A program made the position numbers and the translations under genes. From Armatimonadetes bacterium 55-13 (GTDB taxonomy: Bacteria > Armatimonadota > Fimbriimonadia > Fimbriimonadales > Fimbriimonadaceae): 64,000 nt of DNA. The stretch lies in assembly GCA_001898035.1 (NCBI GenBank), contig MKRX01000006.1, positions 638,150 through 702,149 of the forward strand, written 5' to 3'. Below are positions 1 through 8,807 of this stretch, one piece after another (the stretch's first letter is position 1; each line of letters starts with the position of its first letter). The notes below the pieces were generated by a model. It was given only the letters and a program-made list of their open reading frames with translations, made no database searches and was not told the DNA's origin.

Positions 1-29
1 AGCGAGGTCCCAAGAGAAGCGATGGCGCG

Positions 30-548
30 CTATGGCTTAGAGACAAGACCAACGCTTCCGTCCGCATAACCAACCACATTTCCCTTCTCATGCCTGGGAG
101 TATTGGGCAGAAGTCTAGGCGATGCAACGGCGTTTTTGCCCAAGACGTTCGAATCGAAGATGAGAGGAGTTTGAAACTCCAAATCGAGCAGCCGCTTAGA
201 ACTGGCATCCGAGTTGAAAGCATAGCCATAGGACCCGACGCCTCCTGCTTCCGAAATCTTGGGACAATGAAATCGAGCGCGGTTCGGGACATACGGAACC
301 AGGGCATCCATCCAAGCTCTATCCGGTGGAAGACGATCGTCAAAATCGGCAGCGTACATCTGCAATGCCGTTCCGTCGATCTTAATGTTTGCAATGCAAA
401 GTTTGCCGTATGTCTTTGGCGGGTCGCCAGCGACTACGGGAACGGTTGCAAGGCCCACCAATGTAACGATCACTACAGAAAGCAACATTTCCCACATGGT
501 GATCGCACGTCTGTGAAGTTGAGATTGTTGAAGAACGGGCCCGACCAT
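30..548 (-). CDS. Prepilin-like secreted protein (type II pseudopilin / H-X9-DG class)
   Basis: 172 aa. Residues 13-40 form a short basic stretch (HRR), a prepilin-like cleavage site and a hydrophobic helix. The site reads A/ITMWE, with Glu at +5 as in type IV prepilins, but Ala rather than Gly at -1 and Trp at +4. The C-terminus (RHEKGNVVGYADGSVGLV) matches the YADGSV ending of the H-X9-DG prepilin-like proteins that are greatly expanded in Armatimonadota, Planctomycetes and Verrucomicrobia. The middle holds a MYAADFDDRLPP segment typical of that class. It probably sits in the inner membrane or is exported; its exact role is unknown. It stands alone, facing away from the downstream PEP-CTERM gene. 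Confidence 0.75.
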   Translation of the reverse strand: MVGPVLQQSQLHRRAITMWEMLLSVVIVTLVGLATVPVVAGDPPKTYGKLCIANIKIDGTALQMYAADFDDRLPPDRAWMDALVPYVPNRARFHCPKISEAGGVGSYGYAFNSDASSKRLLDLEFQTPLIFDSNVLGKNAVASPRLLPNTPRHEKGNVVGYADGSVGLVSKP

Positions 549-739
549 CAGAATTTTCGGCTTCAGTGTAAGCCACTTTTGAATTCCAGTTGACTACCAC
601 GCACCTTGTATCCTCGTAAAATCACCTGCTTTGAGGACCATTACTCGCACCTAGCGGTGGATCGCATATAGTAAGGGGGATATCGGCAGGATTTGTCGTG
701 ATTATTGATTCCTTCGTAGCAATACGAATTGGAGGGAGT

Positions 740-1474
740 ATGAGTTTTCTTAAATTACGCCGCGTTGGCTTTGCTATTGGGTTAGGAGTGATGGCATGTG
801 CAGCCCAAGCCCAGATTAATTTCTTCGAGAACCACGATAGTGGAAGTTCGACTTTCACCCAAACCGCAATTACGGGTGGTAATCCGTGGGCTATGGAGAC
901 AAACGCCGCCAACGCGCATACCAGCGACACCTATTGGCGACTCCGAGAACCGTCCAGCATCAGCGATAGCGTCCTGACCAGCCCTACACTCAACTACACA
1001 GCAACAACAACCGGTCCGGTAACGCTGAGTTTTTGGCACAAGTTTGGCTTTGAATTCTCCGACGATTCAGTGGGCTTCGACGGAGGAATCGTCGAACTAC
1101 AGATCAACGGAGGCGCCTGGTCGAATATCGGGGCAGGAGCCTTTACGACGAACGGCTATACCCATACGATTAGCTCGTCGTTCTCCAGCCCCATCGGTGG
1201 TCAGTCCGCATTCTCAGGCAACAGCCCCGGATTTACTACTTCCGACAGCACCACGAATTGGATCAATTCCATCGCGATGCTCAACGGCTTCGTGGCAGGA
1301 GATAGCTTTGCCATCCGATTCCGAGGAGCCAGCGATAGCTCTGTTTCGAAGAACGGATGGCTCATCGATGAGATTTCCCTTACCGCTGATGCAGCTCCCG
1401 TTCCCGAACCAATGAGCATGTTGGCACTTGGTATCGGAGCGCTGGGAGTGTTCGCCAAGAAGCGACGACGCTAA
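740..1474 (+). CDS. PEP-CTERM sorted secreted protein
   Basis: 244 aa from the ATG at 740, which has GGAGGG at 731-736. An ATG-like start 42 bases upstream lacks such a site. A signal peptide occupies about residues 1-24, with a basic start, a hydrophobic core and AQA before the mature QINFFE. The middle is Ser/Thr/Gly/Asn-rich and looks like a beta-sandwich adhesion or MAM-like fold, but I do not recognise a specific domain. Residues 221-244 are a PEP-CTERM tail: VPEP, a hydrophobic helix, then KKRRR. By family knowledge such proteins are cut by an exosortase and attached outside the cell; no exosortase gene is in this window. A strong terminator follows. Confidence 0.85.
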   Translation: MSFLKLRRVGFAIGLGVMACAAQAQINFFENHDSGSSTFTQTAITGGNPWAMETNAANAHTSDTYWRLREPSSISDSVLTSPTLNYTATTTGPVTLSFWHKFGFEFSDDSVGFDGGIVELQINGGAWSNIGAGAFTTNGYTHTISSSFSSPIGGQSAFSGNSPGFTTSDSTTNWINSIAMLNGFVAGDSFAIRFRGASDSSVSKNGWLIDEISLTADAAPVPEPMSMLALGIGALGVFAKKRRR

Positions 1475-1500
1475 ACCTCATCACCCCCATGAAGTCAGGA

Positions 1501-1533
1501 AATGCCGGGAAATTCTCCCGGCATTTCTTTTTG
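1501..1533 (+). terminator. Rho-independent terminator after the first PEP-CTERM gene
   Basis: A perfect 10-bp stem (1501-1510 with 1516-1525) and a 5-base loop are followed by a T-rich run (TTTCTTTTT). It lies 26 bases after the stop codon. Confidence 0.9.
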
Positions 1534-1606
1534 GAATAATTAGTAAGTTGCATTAAAATAGTGTTCTGCATTCACCGTAGATTGCGTTGAACAAGGAGGA
1601 CCTTCT

Positions 1607-2242
1607 GTGAGATTCACTTTTTCTGCATTTGCTATTGCCGCTGCGGCCCTGGGGGCTGCTCAAACCTTTTCGAACCCCTCCTCAATTGCGGTACCCGCAT
1701 CGGGTACCAGCGGACCTGCGACGCCGTCGAGCATCGCTGTCTCGGGGATCACCGATCCAGTCGTTTCGGTCACCGTCGATCTGTTAGGATTGACGCACAC
1801 TTTCCCAGACGATCTAGACATCCTGCTCGTTAATCCTTCAGGTCAGGGCGCGATCATCATGTCCGATGCGGGCTCCTCGTTCGATATCGACGGGGTTGAT
1901 CTCAGCTTCGACGATAGTTCAGCAAATGTCTTGCCCGATGCCGCCATCCTCACCTCGGGCACCTATATGCCGGCGAACTATGGCGGTTCCGACGTCTGGA
2001 CAGCCACCACTCCCGCGCCCCCCGCCGGGCCCTATGGAACGACTCTCTCCAGCCTATTGAGTGGAAACGTCAACGGAAACTGGTGGCTCTTCATTGAGGA
2101 CGATGCGGCAGCCGATGTCGGAGTGTTTGCCGGCGGTTGGAGACTTAATTTCACGACCCAGCCCGTCCCCGAACCAGCGAGCATGTTGGCGCTTGGAGCG
2201 GGAGCCTTGGGCCTTCTCGCCCGTCGCCGACGGAAACACTAG
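1607..2242 (+). CDS. PEP-CTERM protein with proprotein convertase P-type domain
   Basis: 211 aa, starting at a GTG with AAGGAGGA at 1592-1600. The signal peptide is roughly residues 1-19 (ending AQT). Residues about 45-180 resemble a P/homoB domain: SVTVDLLGLTHTFPDDLDILLVNPSG, then ...WWLFIEDDAAADVGVFAGGWRLNF, the jelly-roll pattern found beside subtilisin-like proteases and, without a protease, in many PEP-CTERM proteins. Residues 187-211 are the sorting tail VPEPASM, a helix and RRRRKH. No catalytic domain is present. It is likely an extracellular or outer-surface protein. The gene follows another PEP-CTERM gene but has its own terminator and probably its own promoter. Confidence 0.85.
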   Translation: MRFTFSAFAIAAAALGAAQTFSNPSSIAVPASGTSGPATPSSIAVSGITDPVVSVTVDLLGLTHTFPDDLDILLVNPSGQGAIIMSDAGSSFDIDGVDLSFDDSSANVLPDAAILTSGTYMPANYGGSDVWTATTPAPPAGPYGTTLSSLLSGNVNGNWWLFIEDDAAADVGVFAGGWRLNFTTQPVPEPASMLALGAGALGLLARRRRKH

Positions 2243-2253
2243 GATCGAAAATG

Positions 2254-2296
2254 GAAACAATAAGAGGGGGCCCTTTTGGCCCCCTCTTATTGTTTC
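2254..2296 (+). terminator. Long perfect hairpin terminator
   Basis: Perfect 19-bp stem (2254-2272 with 2278-2296) with a 5-base loop, only 11 bases after the stop of the PEP-CTERM gene. It is followed by pyrimidine-rich sequence rather than a pure T-run. It excludes an upstream start for the next gene, since that would translate through the hairpin. Confidence 0.85.
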
Positions 2297-2326
2297 TCTC
2301 ACCGTCTTTTCCTACCATGGAAGACG

Positions 2327-3607
2327 ATGCCATCCTTTCGCCTCCCCGAAGTATTGAATCTCTCACCTCACGCGATGCTCTATGCCTTGACCGAGCATCT
2401 AGCGGCCGAATTCCCTGACCATCACCTCCTCGCAACGGCCAGTTGGTCGTTTCAGATTGAGGGCTTCGCTTCGGAAGGGCATTGCCAATTTGATCCTCTA
2501 GAAATTCCTGTGGAGTACGAGTATCGGTGGGAAATGGAACATCGTCTGTCAAGGGCAAATATCTGGACGGGATGGTTTTCTGTGCAGTGGGAGGAACAAT
2601 CCTATTTCCTCCTTTGCGTCAACTTCCACAAAGATTACGGTCGGCAGCGCCACTGGTTCTTGCTTGGAGAGACCGAGGCGGCAACTCGGCGCTTTTTTGA
2701 GGCCGTCTCTCAGTTTGCAACCGAGGTAACTGGCGAAGTTCTCGTCTTCGACGGAGGTTGTTGGGCAAAAGACAAGGATCTCTTTGACTCCATCCAGAAT
2801 TCCACCTGGGATGACTTAATCTTGGAAGGAGACTTAAAGGCCGAGATTCGGCAGGATTTAGAAGGATTCTTCAAAGCCGGTGAAACTTATCGTAAGTATA
2901 AAATCCCCTGGAAGCGCGGCATTCTCTTCCTCGGTCCTCCGGGGAATGGCAAAACCCATACCATCAAGGCAATAGTGGGCTCAATCGGCTTTCCGTGCCT
3001 CTATGTCAAGAGCTTAAAAGCCGAGCACCAGACCGACCACCAACTGATTGGCGAAGTCTTCGATCGAACTCGAGCAACGGCGCCCTGCGTACTGGTATTG
3101 GAAGACTTGGATGCTCTCATCGATGATGAGAATCGATCTTTTTTCCTCAATGAGTTGGATGGATTTGCCGCGAATGAGGGAATCCTGACGATTGGAACCA
3201 CCAACCACCCCGAACGTCTTGACCCCGCCATTTTGGAGCGCCCAAGTCGTTTCGACAGGAAGTACACCTTTCGGTTACCGGGCGAATTGGAGCGAAGCGC
3301 TTATTTACACCGCTTCTCCGAGAAGCTCGAGCCGGACCTGCGGTTGGACGATGAAGATTTGAAAATCGTGGCTGAAGCGACGGACGAATACTCGTTCGCT
3401 TACCTCAAGGAACTCTACCTATCGTCGCTGATGAGTTGGATTAGCGCCCCTGGAGAGAGACCCATTCGAGAAATTATGCTGAGCCAATGCCAGACATTAA
3501 GATCGCAGATGACCACGGAACCAGAGCCTGAATCCCAACCCAGTCCTCAAAGACGGAGCACCCTCACTCCCGCCATGATGCGCGCCTACATGGATCGTTG
3601 GCGATAA
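2327..3607 (+). CDS. AAA+ ATPase (BCS1/FtsH-like single AAA module)
   Basis: 426 aa from the ATG at 2327 (GGAAG just upstream). The longer reading frame begins inside the terminator hairpin and is not credible. The N-terminal 190 residues are an unrecognised alpha/beta region. The AAA module follows: Walker A GPPGNGKT at 203-210, Walker B VLVLEDLDAL near 255-264, sensor-1 TTNHPERLD, and the arginine-finger-like RPSRFDRKYTF. The C-terminal tail is Pro/Ser/Gln-rich and ends with RAYMDRWR. The family uses ATP hydrolysis to remodel proteins; the substrate is unknown. No protease domain is attached. The next gene converges on it three bases away. Confidence 0.85.
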   Translation: MPSFRLPEVLNLSPHAMLYALTEHLAAEFPDHHLLATASWSFQIEGFASEGHCQFDPLEIPVEYEYRWEMEHRLSRANIWTGWFSVQWEEQSYFLLCVNFHKDYGRQRHWFLLGETEAATRRFFEAVSQFATEVTGEVLVFDGGCWAKDKDLFDSIQNSTWDDLILEGDLKAEIRQDLEGFFKAGETYRKYKIPWKRGILFLGPPGNGKTHTIKAIVGSIGFPCLYVKSLKAEHQTDHQLIGEVFDRTRATAPCVLVLEDLDALIDDENRSFFLNELDGFAANEGILTIGTTNHPERLDPAILERPSRFDRKYTFRLPGELERSAYLHRFSEKLEPDLRLDDEDLKIVAEATDEYSFAYLKELYLSSLMSWISAPGERPIREIMLSQCQTLRSQMTTEPEPESQPSPQRRSTLTPAMMRAYMDRWR

Positions 3608-3610
3608 GCG

Positions 3611-4336
3611 CTATTCCAGATACGTTCCGTTGATGTTCAAAGCAAATTTATAGCCGAGAATGTCGGCGGAACGACGGCACATCACCATGCGACTGAGAAA
3701 AATCTCGAAGTACTCCATGACGGTGGCTTGCTTGGTGTCAATCTCGAGTGTGAGCTCGATTGAGTGCTTCTCGGAGTTCATCTCAACTCGACTCTTTTGA
3801 ACCGCGTAGTTGACGCGATCGTGGATATCGAAGGTTTCGATGATCGGATTCTGAACTCGGCTGTAGTGAACATCGCTTTTGTCCGCGATGATAATGGCGG
3901 CCGACATGTTACTAACCGGCGTCCCGAGCAGTTCCTCATGGTTACCGATCGCGCCTAAGATCGGCGCAATCTCTGCCGGGTCCATCCCCATCTCGTTGAG
4001 AATGGTAAAGGCGATATTGGCTCCAGAAATGGGATGATCTACGCGATTGATGACATTTCCAATGTCATGAAGATAGGCGGCGATCTGGGCGAGGTCGGTC
4101 TCTCGGGCTGGAGAGCCCAGATTTTCCATGATATAGCGGGTGATGCTAGTAACCACTCCTACATGTCGGTGACCATGCTCGGTGTATCCCATGGCGCGCA
4201 TGACTTCGTTGGCGCCGTCGATCAACTTACGAACCTTTGGATTGGCGCGCACTTCTTTGAGTGTGACGAGTCGGGGAGATTCTACGAGGACGGGTTCCAT
4301 CGGTACAACAACTATATGATTCGGCATCTTTGCCAA
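3611..4336 (-). CDS. HD-domain phosphohydrolase
   Basis: 241 aa. The metal-binding HD signature is intact: H54/H58 in EHGHRHVG, H90-D91 in YLHDIGN, H101, H133 in GNHEE and D152 in ADKSDVHYSR. This matches the HD superfamily of metal-dependent phosphohydrolases, which act on nucleotides or cyclic nucleotides. The substrate cannot be told. A C-terminal part of about 75 residues (SRVEMNSEKHSIELTLEID...) looks like a small regulatory beta domain. A start at Met4 is equally possible. It lies downstream of the lipoprotein and pcrA on the same strand, with a gap of 70 bases. Confidence 0.8.
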   Translation of the reverse strand: MAKMPNHIVVVPMEPVLVESPRLVTLKEVRANPKVRKLIDGANEVMRAMGYTEHGHRHVGVVTSITRYIMENLGSPARETDLAQIAAYLHDIGNVINRVDHPISGANIAFTILNEMGMDPAEIAPILGAIGNHEELLGTPVSNMSAAIIIADKSDVHYSRVQNPIIETFDIHDRVNYAVQKSRVEMNSEKHSIELTLEIDTKQATVMEYFEIFLSRMVMCRRSADILGYKFALNINGTYLE

Positions 4337-4406
4337 GGACTTGGAAGGTTTACCTTCAAGACGCCGTGCAGTGAGTCTCTACGGTCGGGACTCGGTCAGC
4401 GTTTCG

Positions 4407-4961
4407 CTATCCACTCAACCGTTCGATCTTGAGAATGAGGTTACCGTTTATCCACTGACGCTGCGTCGCAATGCCCGCACCATCTTGGAACATGGTTTGA
4501 AGTTTGATGGTTTGATTGGGCGAGATTACCGTCAGAACGCTCTTCGTCACTTTAACCGTCCGGCCACCTAACTGTTCCTCGGCCGGACCTTGCTCTAATG
4601 TCGCCGTGCCTTCGGCCTTGCCCCACAGCCCCATCAATTGGCCCTTCCAAGTTCGTTTGACGCGGGAAACGTTTTCGACCGCCAGCGGAATGGCAGGCTC
4701 AAATCGAGAGTTGATAAGCCGTTCGGCAACCAGTTCATCGCCTTTCCACGCTAATCGCGATTCGCCCATCGGCCCCGTCAGCACATAACCTTCTACTCCC
4801 GCGACACCAGTCTTTTGCGAAACTCGAACCTCGGTGTTATAGGAATTGAAATTGGCATCCACCGTGTAGGTCCATTTTTTCCCCACAGCCATGGGCATCA
4901 GATCGTGCTCTGCCCCACATCCGGCCAGCACAAGCAACGAGAGAAGTGCAATCTTCCTCAT
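4407..4961 (-). CDS. Small lipoprotein
   Basis: 184 aa with a clear lipoprotein signal: MRKIALLSLLVLAGC, lipobox LAGC with Cys15. The mature part (MPMAVGKKWTYTVDANFNSYNTEVRVSQ...) fits the small beta-rich periplasmic lipoproteins that begin with a PxxxGxxWTY motif; the function is not known. The ATG directly follows the TAG stop of pcrA with no spacing, so the two genes are probably translationally coupled. Confidence 0.75.
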   Translation of the reverse strand: MRKIALLSLLVLAGCGAEHDLMPMAVGKKWTYTVDANFNSYNTEVRVSQKTGVAGVEGYVLTGPMGESRLAWKGDELVAERLINSRFEPAIPLAVENVSRVKRTWKGQLMGLWGKAEGTATLEQGPAEEQLGGRTVKVTKSVLTVISPNQTIKLQTMFQDGAGIATQRQWINGNLILKIERLSG

Positions 4962-7181
4962 CTAAACTGCCTCAAGTTTGGCAAAGCTCTGCGCGAGCTT
5001 TTTGACGCCGGTGACTCCGGGGAAAGCGACGGTGACTTCGGAGTCATTCTTGATGGGATTGCAGGCAACCACCACCCCGATCCCGAATTTGGCGTGGCGG
5101 ACGCGCTGGCCAATTTCGAACGGGGGTTTGTAGGTGGGTGAGATCTTCTCTTTGTGAGGCTCGGCAAATAGCGAACTGGGAGGCTGGCTGTAGGAGCCGG
5201 TTCGCTCTTGATAGACCGATCGGCGCTCCGCGGGCATGGCGTAGCCGGAATGTGAGATGGTGTCGATAATCTCGTTGGGAAGATCGTCGAGGAACCGGGA
5301 ACGGCGGTTAAAGTTGGGCTGGCCGTAAAGAGAACGACGGTGCGCATAGACGAGATTCAGCTCTTCTCTGGCTCGGGTCATTCCCACGTAACACAGACGG
5401 CGCTCTTCCTCAAGCTCCGAGTCCGAGTTGAGGGAACGTGCGTGGGGGAAGACCCCCTCTTCCAAGCCGACCATGTAGACGATGGGGAATTCCAGCCCCT
5501 TGGCCGAGTGGAGAGTCATGAGCGTTACGGCGTCTCCACCTTCGTTCAAGTTATCGACATCGGCGACAAGAGAGACGCTTTCCAGAAATCCGCTGAGCGA
5601 GGGTGAGTCCGAACTGGCGTCGTACTCCGAGGTTACGTTGAGCAATTCTTGAAGGTTTTCCAGTCGGCTGAGCGAATCATCCGATCGGTCTTCCTTTAAC
5701 ATGTCTACATATCCGGAGCCGCTCAGAAGCGATCTAAGGACGGGCGTGACTGGCCCTTGTTCAGCGAGTTCGGTAGCATCGTTAATGGCTCCCACGAAGG
5801 CACGAACCCCACTGGCGGTTTTCTTTTGAAGGCTGGATTGGACTTCTTGCTCAGCGAGGGCATTGAACAGAGGAAGGCCACGGTCGTTGGCCCATTGTTC
5901 GATCATGGACATGGCGCCAGCGCCGATTCCGCGGGTGGGAAGGTTGATGACGCGTCGAACGGCGATATCATCCCTGGGATTGAGCGTGAGGCGGAGATAG
6001 GAGAGCATGTCCTTGATCTCCTTGCGCTCGTAGAAGCGCACACCGCCCACGAGCATGTGGGGGATCCGCATGGTGAGAAAGGCTTCTTCCACGACGCGCG
6101 ATTGGGCGTTGGTTCGGTAGAGAACGGCAAAGTCTCCGTACTTGCGTCGGCCGGTTCTCACGTCTTTGAGAATCGCGTCGGCGACCAGCATGGCTTCGTC
6201 CTGCTCGGTGCCCGCTTGGGTGAGGGTGATGGCGGCGCCTTCTTCGTTATCGGTCCAGAGCTGTTTGCTAGCGCGGGAGCGATTCTTTTGGATGACGGCG
6301 TTCGCGGCGGCGAGGATGTTCTTGGTGGATCGGTAGTTCCTTTCCAACTTGACGATTTTGGCGTCGGGATGATCCGACCCGAATCTGAGGATCAGTGACA
6401 CATCGGCGCCTCGCCAGGCGTAGATAGACTGGTCATCGTCCCCGACCACGACGATATTTCTATGTTTTTCTGATACAAGATGGACGATTTGGTATTGAGC
6501 GTAGTTGACGTCTTGATACTCGTCCACCAGCACGTGAAGGAATCGCTCTTGGTATTTTTCGAGGACGTCCTTTCGTTGTTCAAAGAGTCGGACGGCGTAG
6601 AAAAGGATGTCGTCGAAGTCGAGCGCATTGGCTTTGTTCAGTAGCGCGTTGTACGACCTATAGACGTCGGCGACGATTCTCTCGAAAAAGCCGGTAGCCT
6701 TATCCGAGTATTTTTCCGGGGTCAGGAGCTTTTCTTTGGCGCTGGAGATCTCGTTCAGGACCCCTCGGGGCTGAATGGACTTATCGTCGATGTTCTTGGC
6801 TTTGAAGATCTCGCGGATGAGGGAAAGTTGATCTCCGTCATCGTAGATCACAAAGTTAGGGTCGAGGCCAATGGCTTTACCGTCGATGCGGAGGATGCGC
6901 GCGCAGAGCGAGTGGAACGTTCCGATCCACATGCTGGCGGCGCTATCTCCGACGAGAGCGGCAACCCGCTCTCGCATTTCGCGGGCGGCTTTGTTGGTAA
7001 AGGTTACGGCAAGGATGCGCGAGGGGGGCGTTCCCTCTTTGATGAGGCGAGCGATGCGTTGCGTGATGACGCGAGTTTTGCCGGAGCCAGCGCCGGCAAA
7101 GATCAGAAGCGGGCCGCCGGGCCACTCTACGGCCTCTCGCTGCTCTGGATTTAGGGTGTCTAAGTCGAGAAGCACGGCCAT
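4962..7181 (-). CDS. pcrA: ATP-dependent DNA helicase PcrA/UvrD
   Basis: 739 aa, the normal length for PcrA/UvrD (superfamily 1A, 3'-5' helicase in nucleotide excision and mismatch repair and in clearing RecA or replication blocks). Visible motifs: Q-motif LNPEQREAV, Walker A GAGSGKT at 30-36, VTFTNKAAREM (Ia), LVDEYQDVN (II), VGDDDQSIYAWRGAD (III), ERNYRST (IV), TLHSAKGLEF and EEGVFPH (V), and EERRLCYVGMTRA (VI). The C-terminal FEIGQRVRHAKFGIGVV segment is the PcrA-type Tudor-like domain that contacts RNA polymerase. The ATG at 7181 is well placed before LNPEQ. Confidence 0.95.
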   Translation of the reverse strand: MAVLLDLDTLNPEQREAVEWPGGPLLIFAGAGSGKTRVITQRIARLIKEGTPPSRILAVTFTNKAAREMRERVAALVGDSAASMWIGTFHSLCARILRIDGKAIGLDPNFVIYDDGDQLSLIREIFKAKNIDDKSIQPRGVLNEISSAKEKLLTPEKYSDKATGFFERIVADVYRSYNALLNKANALDFDDILFYAVRLFEQRKDVLEKYQERFLHVLVDEYQDVNYAQYQIVHLVSEKHRNIVVVGDDDQSIYAWRGADVSLILRFGSDHPDAKIVKLERNYRSTKNILAAANAVIQKNRSRASKQLWTDNEEGAAITLTQAGTEQDEAMLVADAILKDVRTGRRKYGDFAVLYRTNAQSRVVEEAFLTMRIPHMLVGGVRFYERKEIKDMLSYLRLTLNPRDDIAVRRVINLPTRGIGAGAMSMIEQWANDRGLPLFNALAEQEVQSSLQKKTASGVRAFVGAINDATELAEQGPVTPVLRSLLSGSGYVDMLKEDRSDDSLSRLENLQELLNVTSEYDASSDSPSLSGFLESVSLVADVDNLNEGGDAVTLMTLHSAKGLEFPIVYMVGLEEGVFPHARSLNSDSELEEERRLCYVGMTRAREELNLVYAHRRSLYGQPNFNRRSRFLDDLPNEIIDTISHSGYAMPAERRSVYQERTGSYSQPPSSLFAEPHKEKISPTYKPPFEIGQRVRHAKFGIGVVVACNPIKNDSEVTVAFPGVTGVKKLAQSFAKLEAV

Positions 7182-7358
7182 ATCTTGTCTATTATGGTGG
7201 ACAATCGTATATCTTTGCTGATTCGGAAAGTTCCGTTAGAAAAGGTAGGGACGAATGAAATCGTCACTTCGCACGATGTGATGTGACGTCTAGAGAAATA
7301 TGAGCGTCATAATTGAAACGAATACGAGCGTGCGACCGCACGACTCGGAGGACTGTTG

Positions 7359-8795
7359 ATGAAGCGAACGTTTGGAACTCTCGTGTTCATGTGCGTGATG
7401 GGCGCCGCCTTTGCTCAGGCTCCCTTCACTATCGTGCGACCGGCCGATGGGTCGAAGGTGCGCGAGAAAGTGCATGTGTTGATCCCGAAGAACAGCATCC
7501 CCCAGGGTGGCTACATTGGCATCTTTCTGAATGGTAAGTTCGTCGAGGCCGTCACACCTCCCCTTTCGGGCAAGTACTACGACTATGTGCTCGACACGAA
7601 GGGTCGGAAGATCGCGGACGGCAAAGTCAATCTGGAAGTTGTGCTTTACGTCGACTACAACGAGAATCCACGAATTGTGGATCGTTCCTCCGTCTCGGTC
7701 AACGTGGCCAATTCGGCCAGCATCGCCATCCCGGCGAATGGTTTCAAACTTCGCTACAAATTTACGCCTGGCACCGAGCTGATCTACAACATGGAGCAGC
7801 GAATGGCGGTTTCGACCATTAGTGGTACTCAGAACAGTGCGGGTGGCCGCCCGGCAGAGCTTCCTCTTGATGCCGAAAAAGTACGACTGCTTTATGCCGT
7901 GGACAATGCGTACGGTAACGGCGACGGATTGGTTCGAATCCAAGCTCTGACGAACAAGGGCAAAGACTACGCAATGCTGACGACCAGCGCAAGTGAAGGC
8001 GAGCCCAAGAAGTTTTACGACTACATGATGCATCCGGTGTATATGCGGATCAATAACACTGGCAATGAAGTCTTTGGATCGGTCCCTAACTACTTCCCGA
8101 TGGAAGGCACGTCTGGGAACACAGGAGAAGACGTCATGCAGAATCTGTATGCCGTGTTCCCGCTTCCCACGCTACCGGCCAAAGCCGTTCGCCCCGGAGA
8201 TTCATGGCAGTCACGATTCCAAAATGGCAGCCTGAATCTGGAGAAGCTGGACGAGACCACCTCTCTGGTCAACCGATTCCCCGCTCGCGGAGAATTTATT
8301 GGCGTGGAATGGGAGATGGGACATCCATGCGCAAAGATCAAGAACTCCATTGCCCAAGGCACGAAGAGTCTTGACGGAAAGAAACTTGCATCCGCTGGCG
8401 CCGCCTTTACCGATGACAAGATTGAACTGTCAGAGACGATTTGGTTCGCGCTTGACCGTGGCGTCATCATGAAGGTTGAGCGAGAGCTTCGAATCGATCG
8501 CAAACTGGAAAGTCAGGGCGGCGCTCCCGGGATGGGTGGTCCTGCAATGGGAGGACCTTCAGGTGGTCCTTCACGAGGCGGTCCTGCGGTTGGTCCCGCG
8601 ATGGGCGGCGACACCTCAAGACAAGTTGGAGCTCCTCCTGCCGGCATGCCCGGTCGTGGTGGGTCCCGTCAGGGTCCGGGAATGGGTCCTGGAATGCCCG
8701 GTTTGGGTGGCGGACGCTCCGGCGGTCCTTCTGGCGCGGCTACGGTCCAATACCTGCGAATTAGACAACTCTCCACTTTCACCTTGGAAGGGTAA
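7359..8795 (+). CDS. Secreted protein with Gly/Pro/Met-rich C-terminal tail, unknown function
   Basis: 478 aa from the ATG at 7359, with GGAGGAC at 7347-7353. Translation could also begin one codon earlier at TTG, but the ATG spacing is better. Residues 1-20 are a signal peptide ending AFAQA. An Ig-like or bacterial-surface segment follows (PADGSKVREKVHVLIP...VDRSSVSVNV), then a beta-rich body. About residues 390-460 form a low-complexity region of GGP/MGG/RGG repeats, after which a structured tail YLRIRQLSTFTLEG closes the protein. No known enzyme motif is seen. It is probably periplasmic or surface-located. It precedes tatC by 12 bases and may share its transcript. Confidence 0.7.
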   Translation: MKRTFGTLVFMCVMGAAFAQAPFTIVRPADGSKVREKVHVLIPKNSIPQGGYIGIFLNGKFVEAVTPPLSGKYYDYVLDTKGRKIADGKVNLEVVLYVDYNENPRIVDRSSVSVNVANSASIAIPANGFKLRYKFTPGTELIYNMEQRMAVSTISGTQNSAGGRPAELPLDAEKVRLLYAVDNAYGNGDGLVRIQALTNKGKDYAMLTTSASEGEPKKFYDYMMHPVYMRINNTGNEVFGSVPNYFPMEGTSGNTGEDVMQNLYAVFPLPTLPAKAVRPGDSWQSRFQNGSLNLEKLDETTSLVNRFPARGEFIGVEWEMGHPCAKIKNSIAQGTKSLDGKKLASAGAAFTDDKIELSETIWFALDRGVIMKVERELRIDRKLESQGGAPGMGGPAMGGPSGGPSRGGPAVGPAMGGDTSRQVGAPPAGMPGRGGSRQGPGMGPGMPGLGGGRSGGPSGAATVQYLRIRQLSTFTLEG

Positions 8796-8807
8796 GCTGG
8801 AGACGCC

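Noticed and set aside
7182-7358. LexA-like site before pcrA matching the palindrome at 37816
   Set aside because: No comparable inverted repeat was found there.
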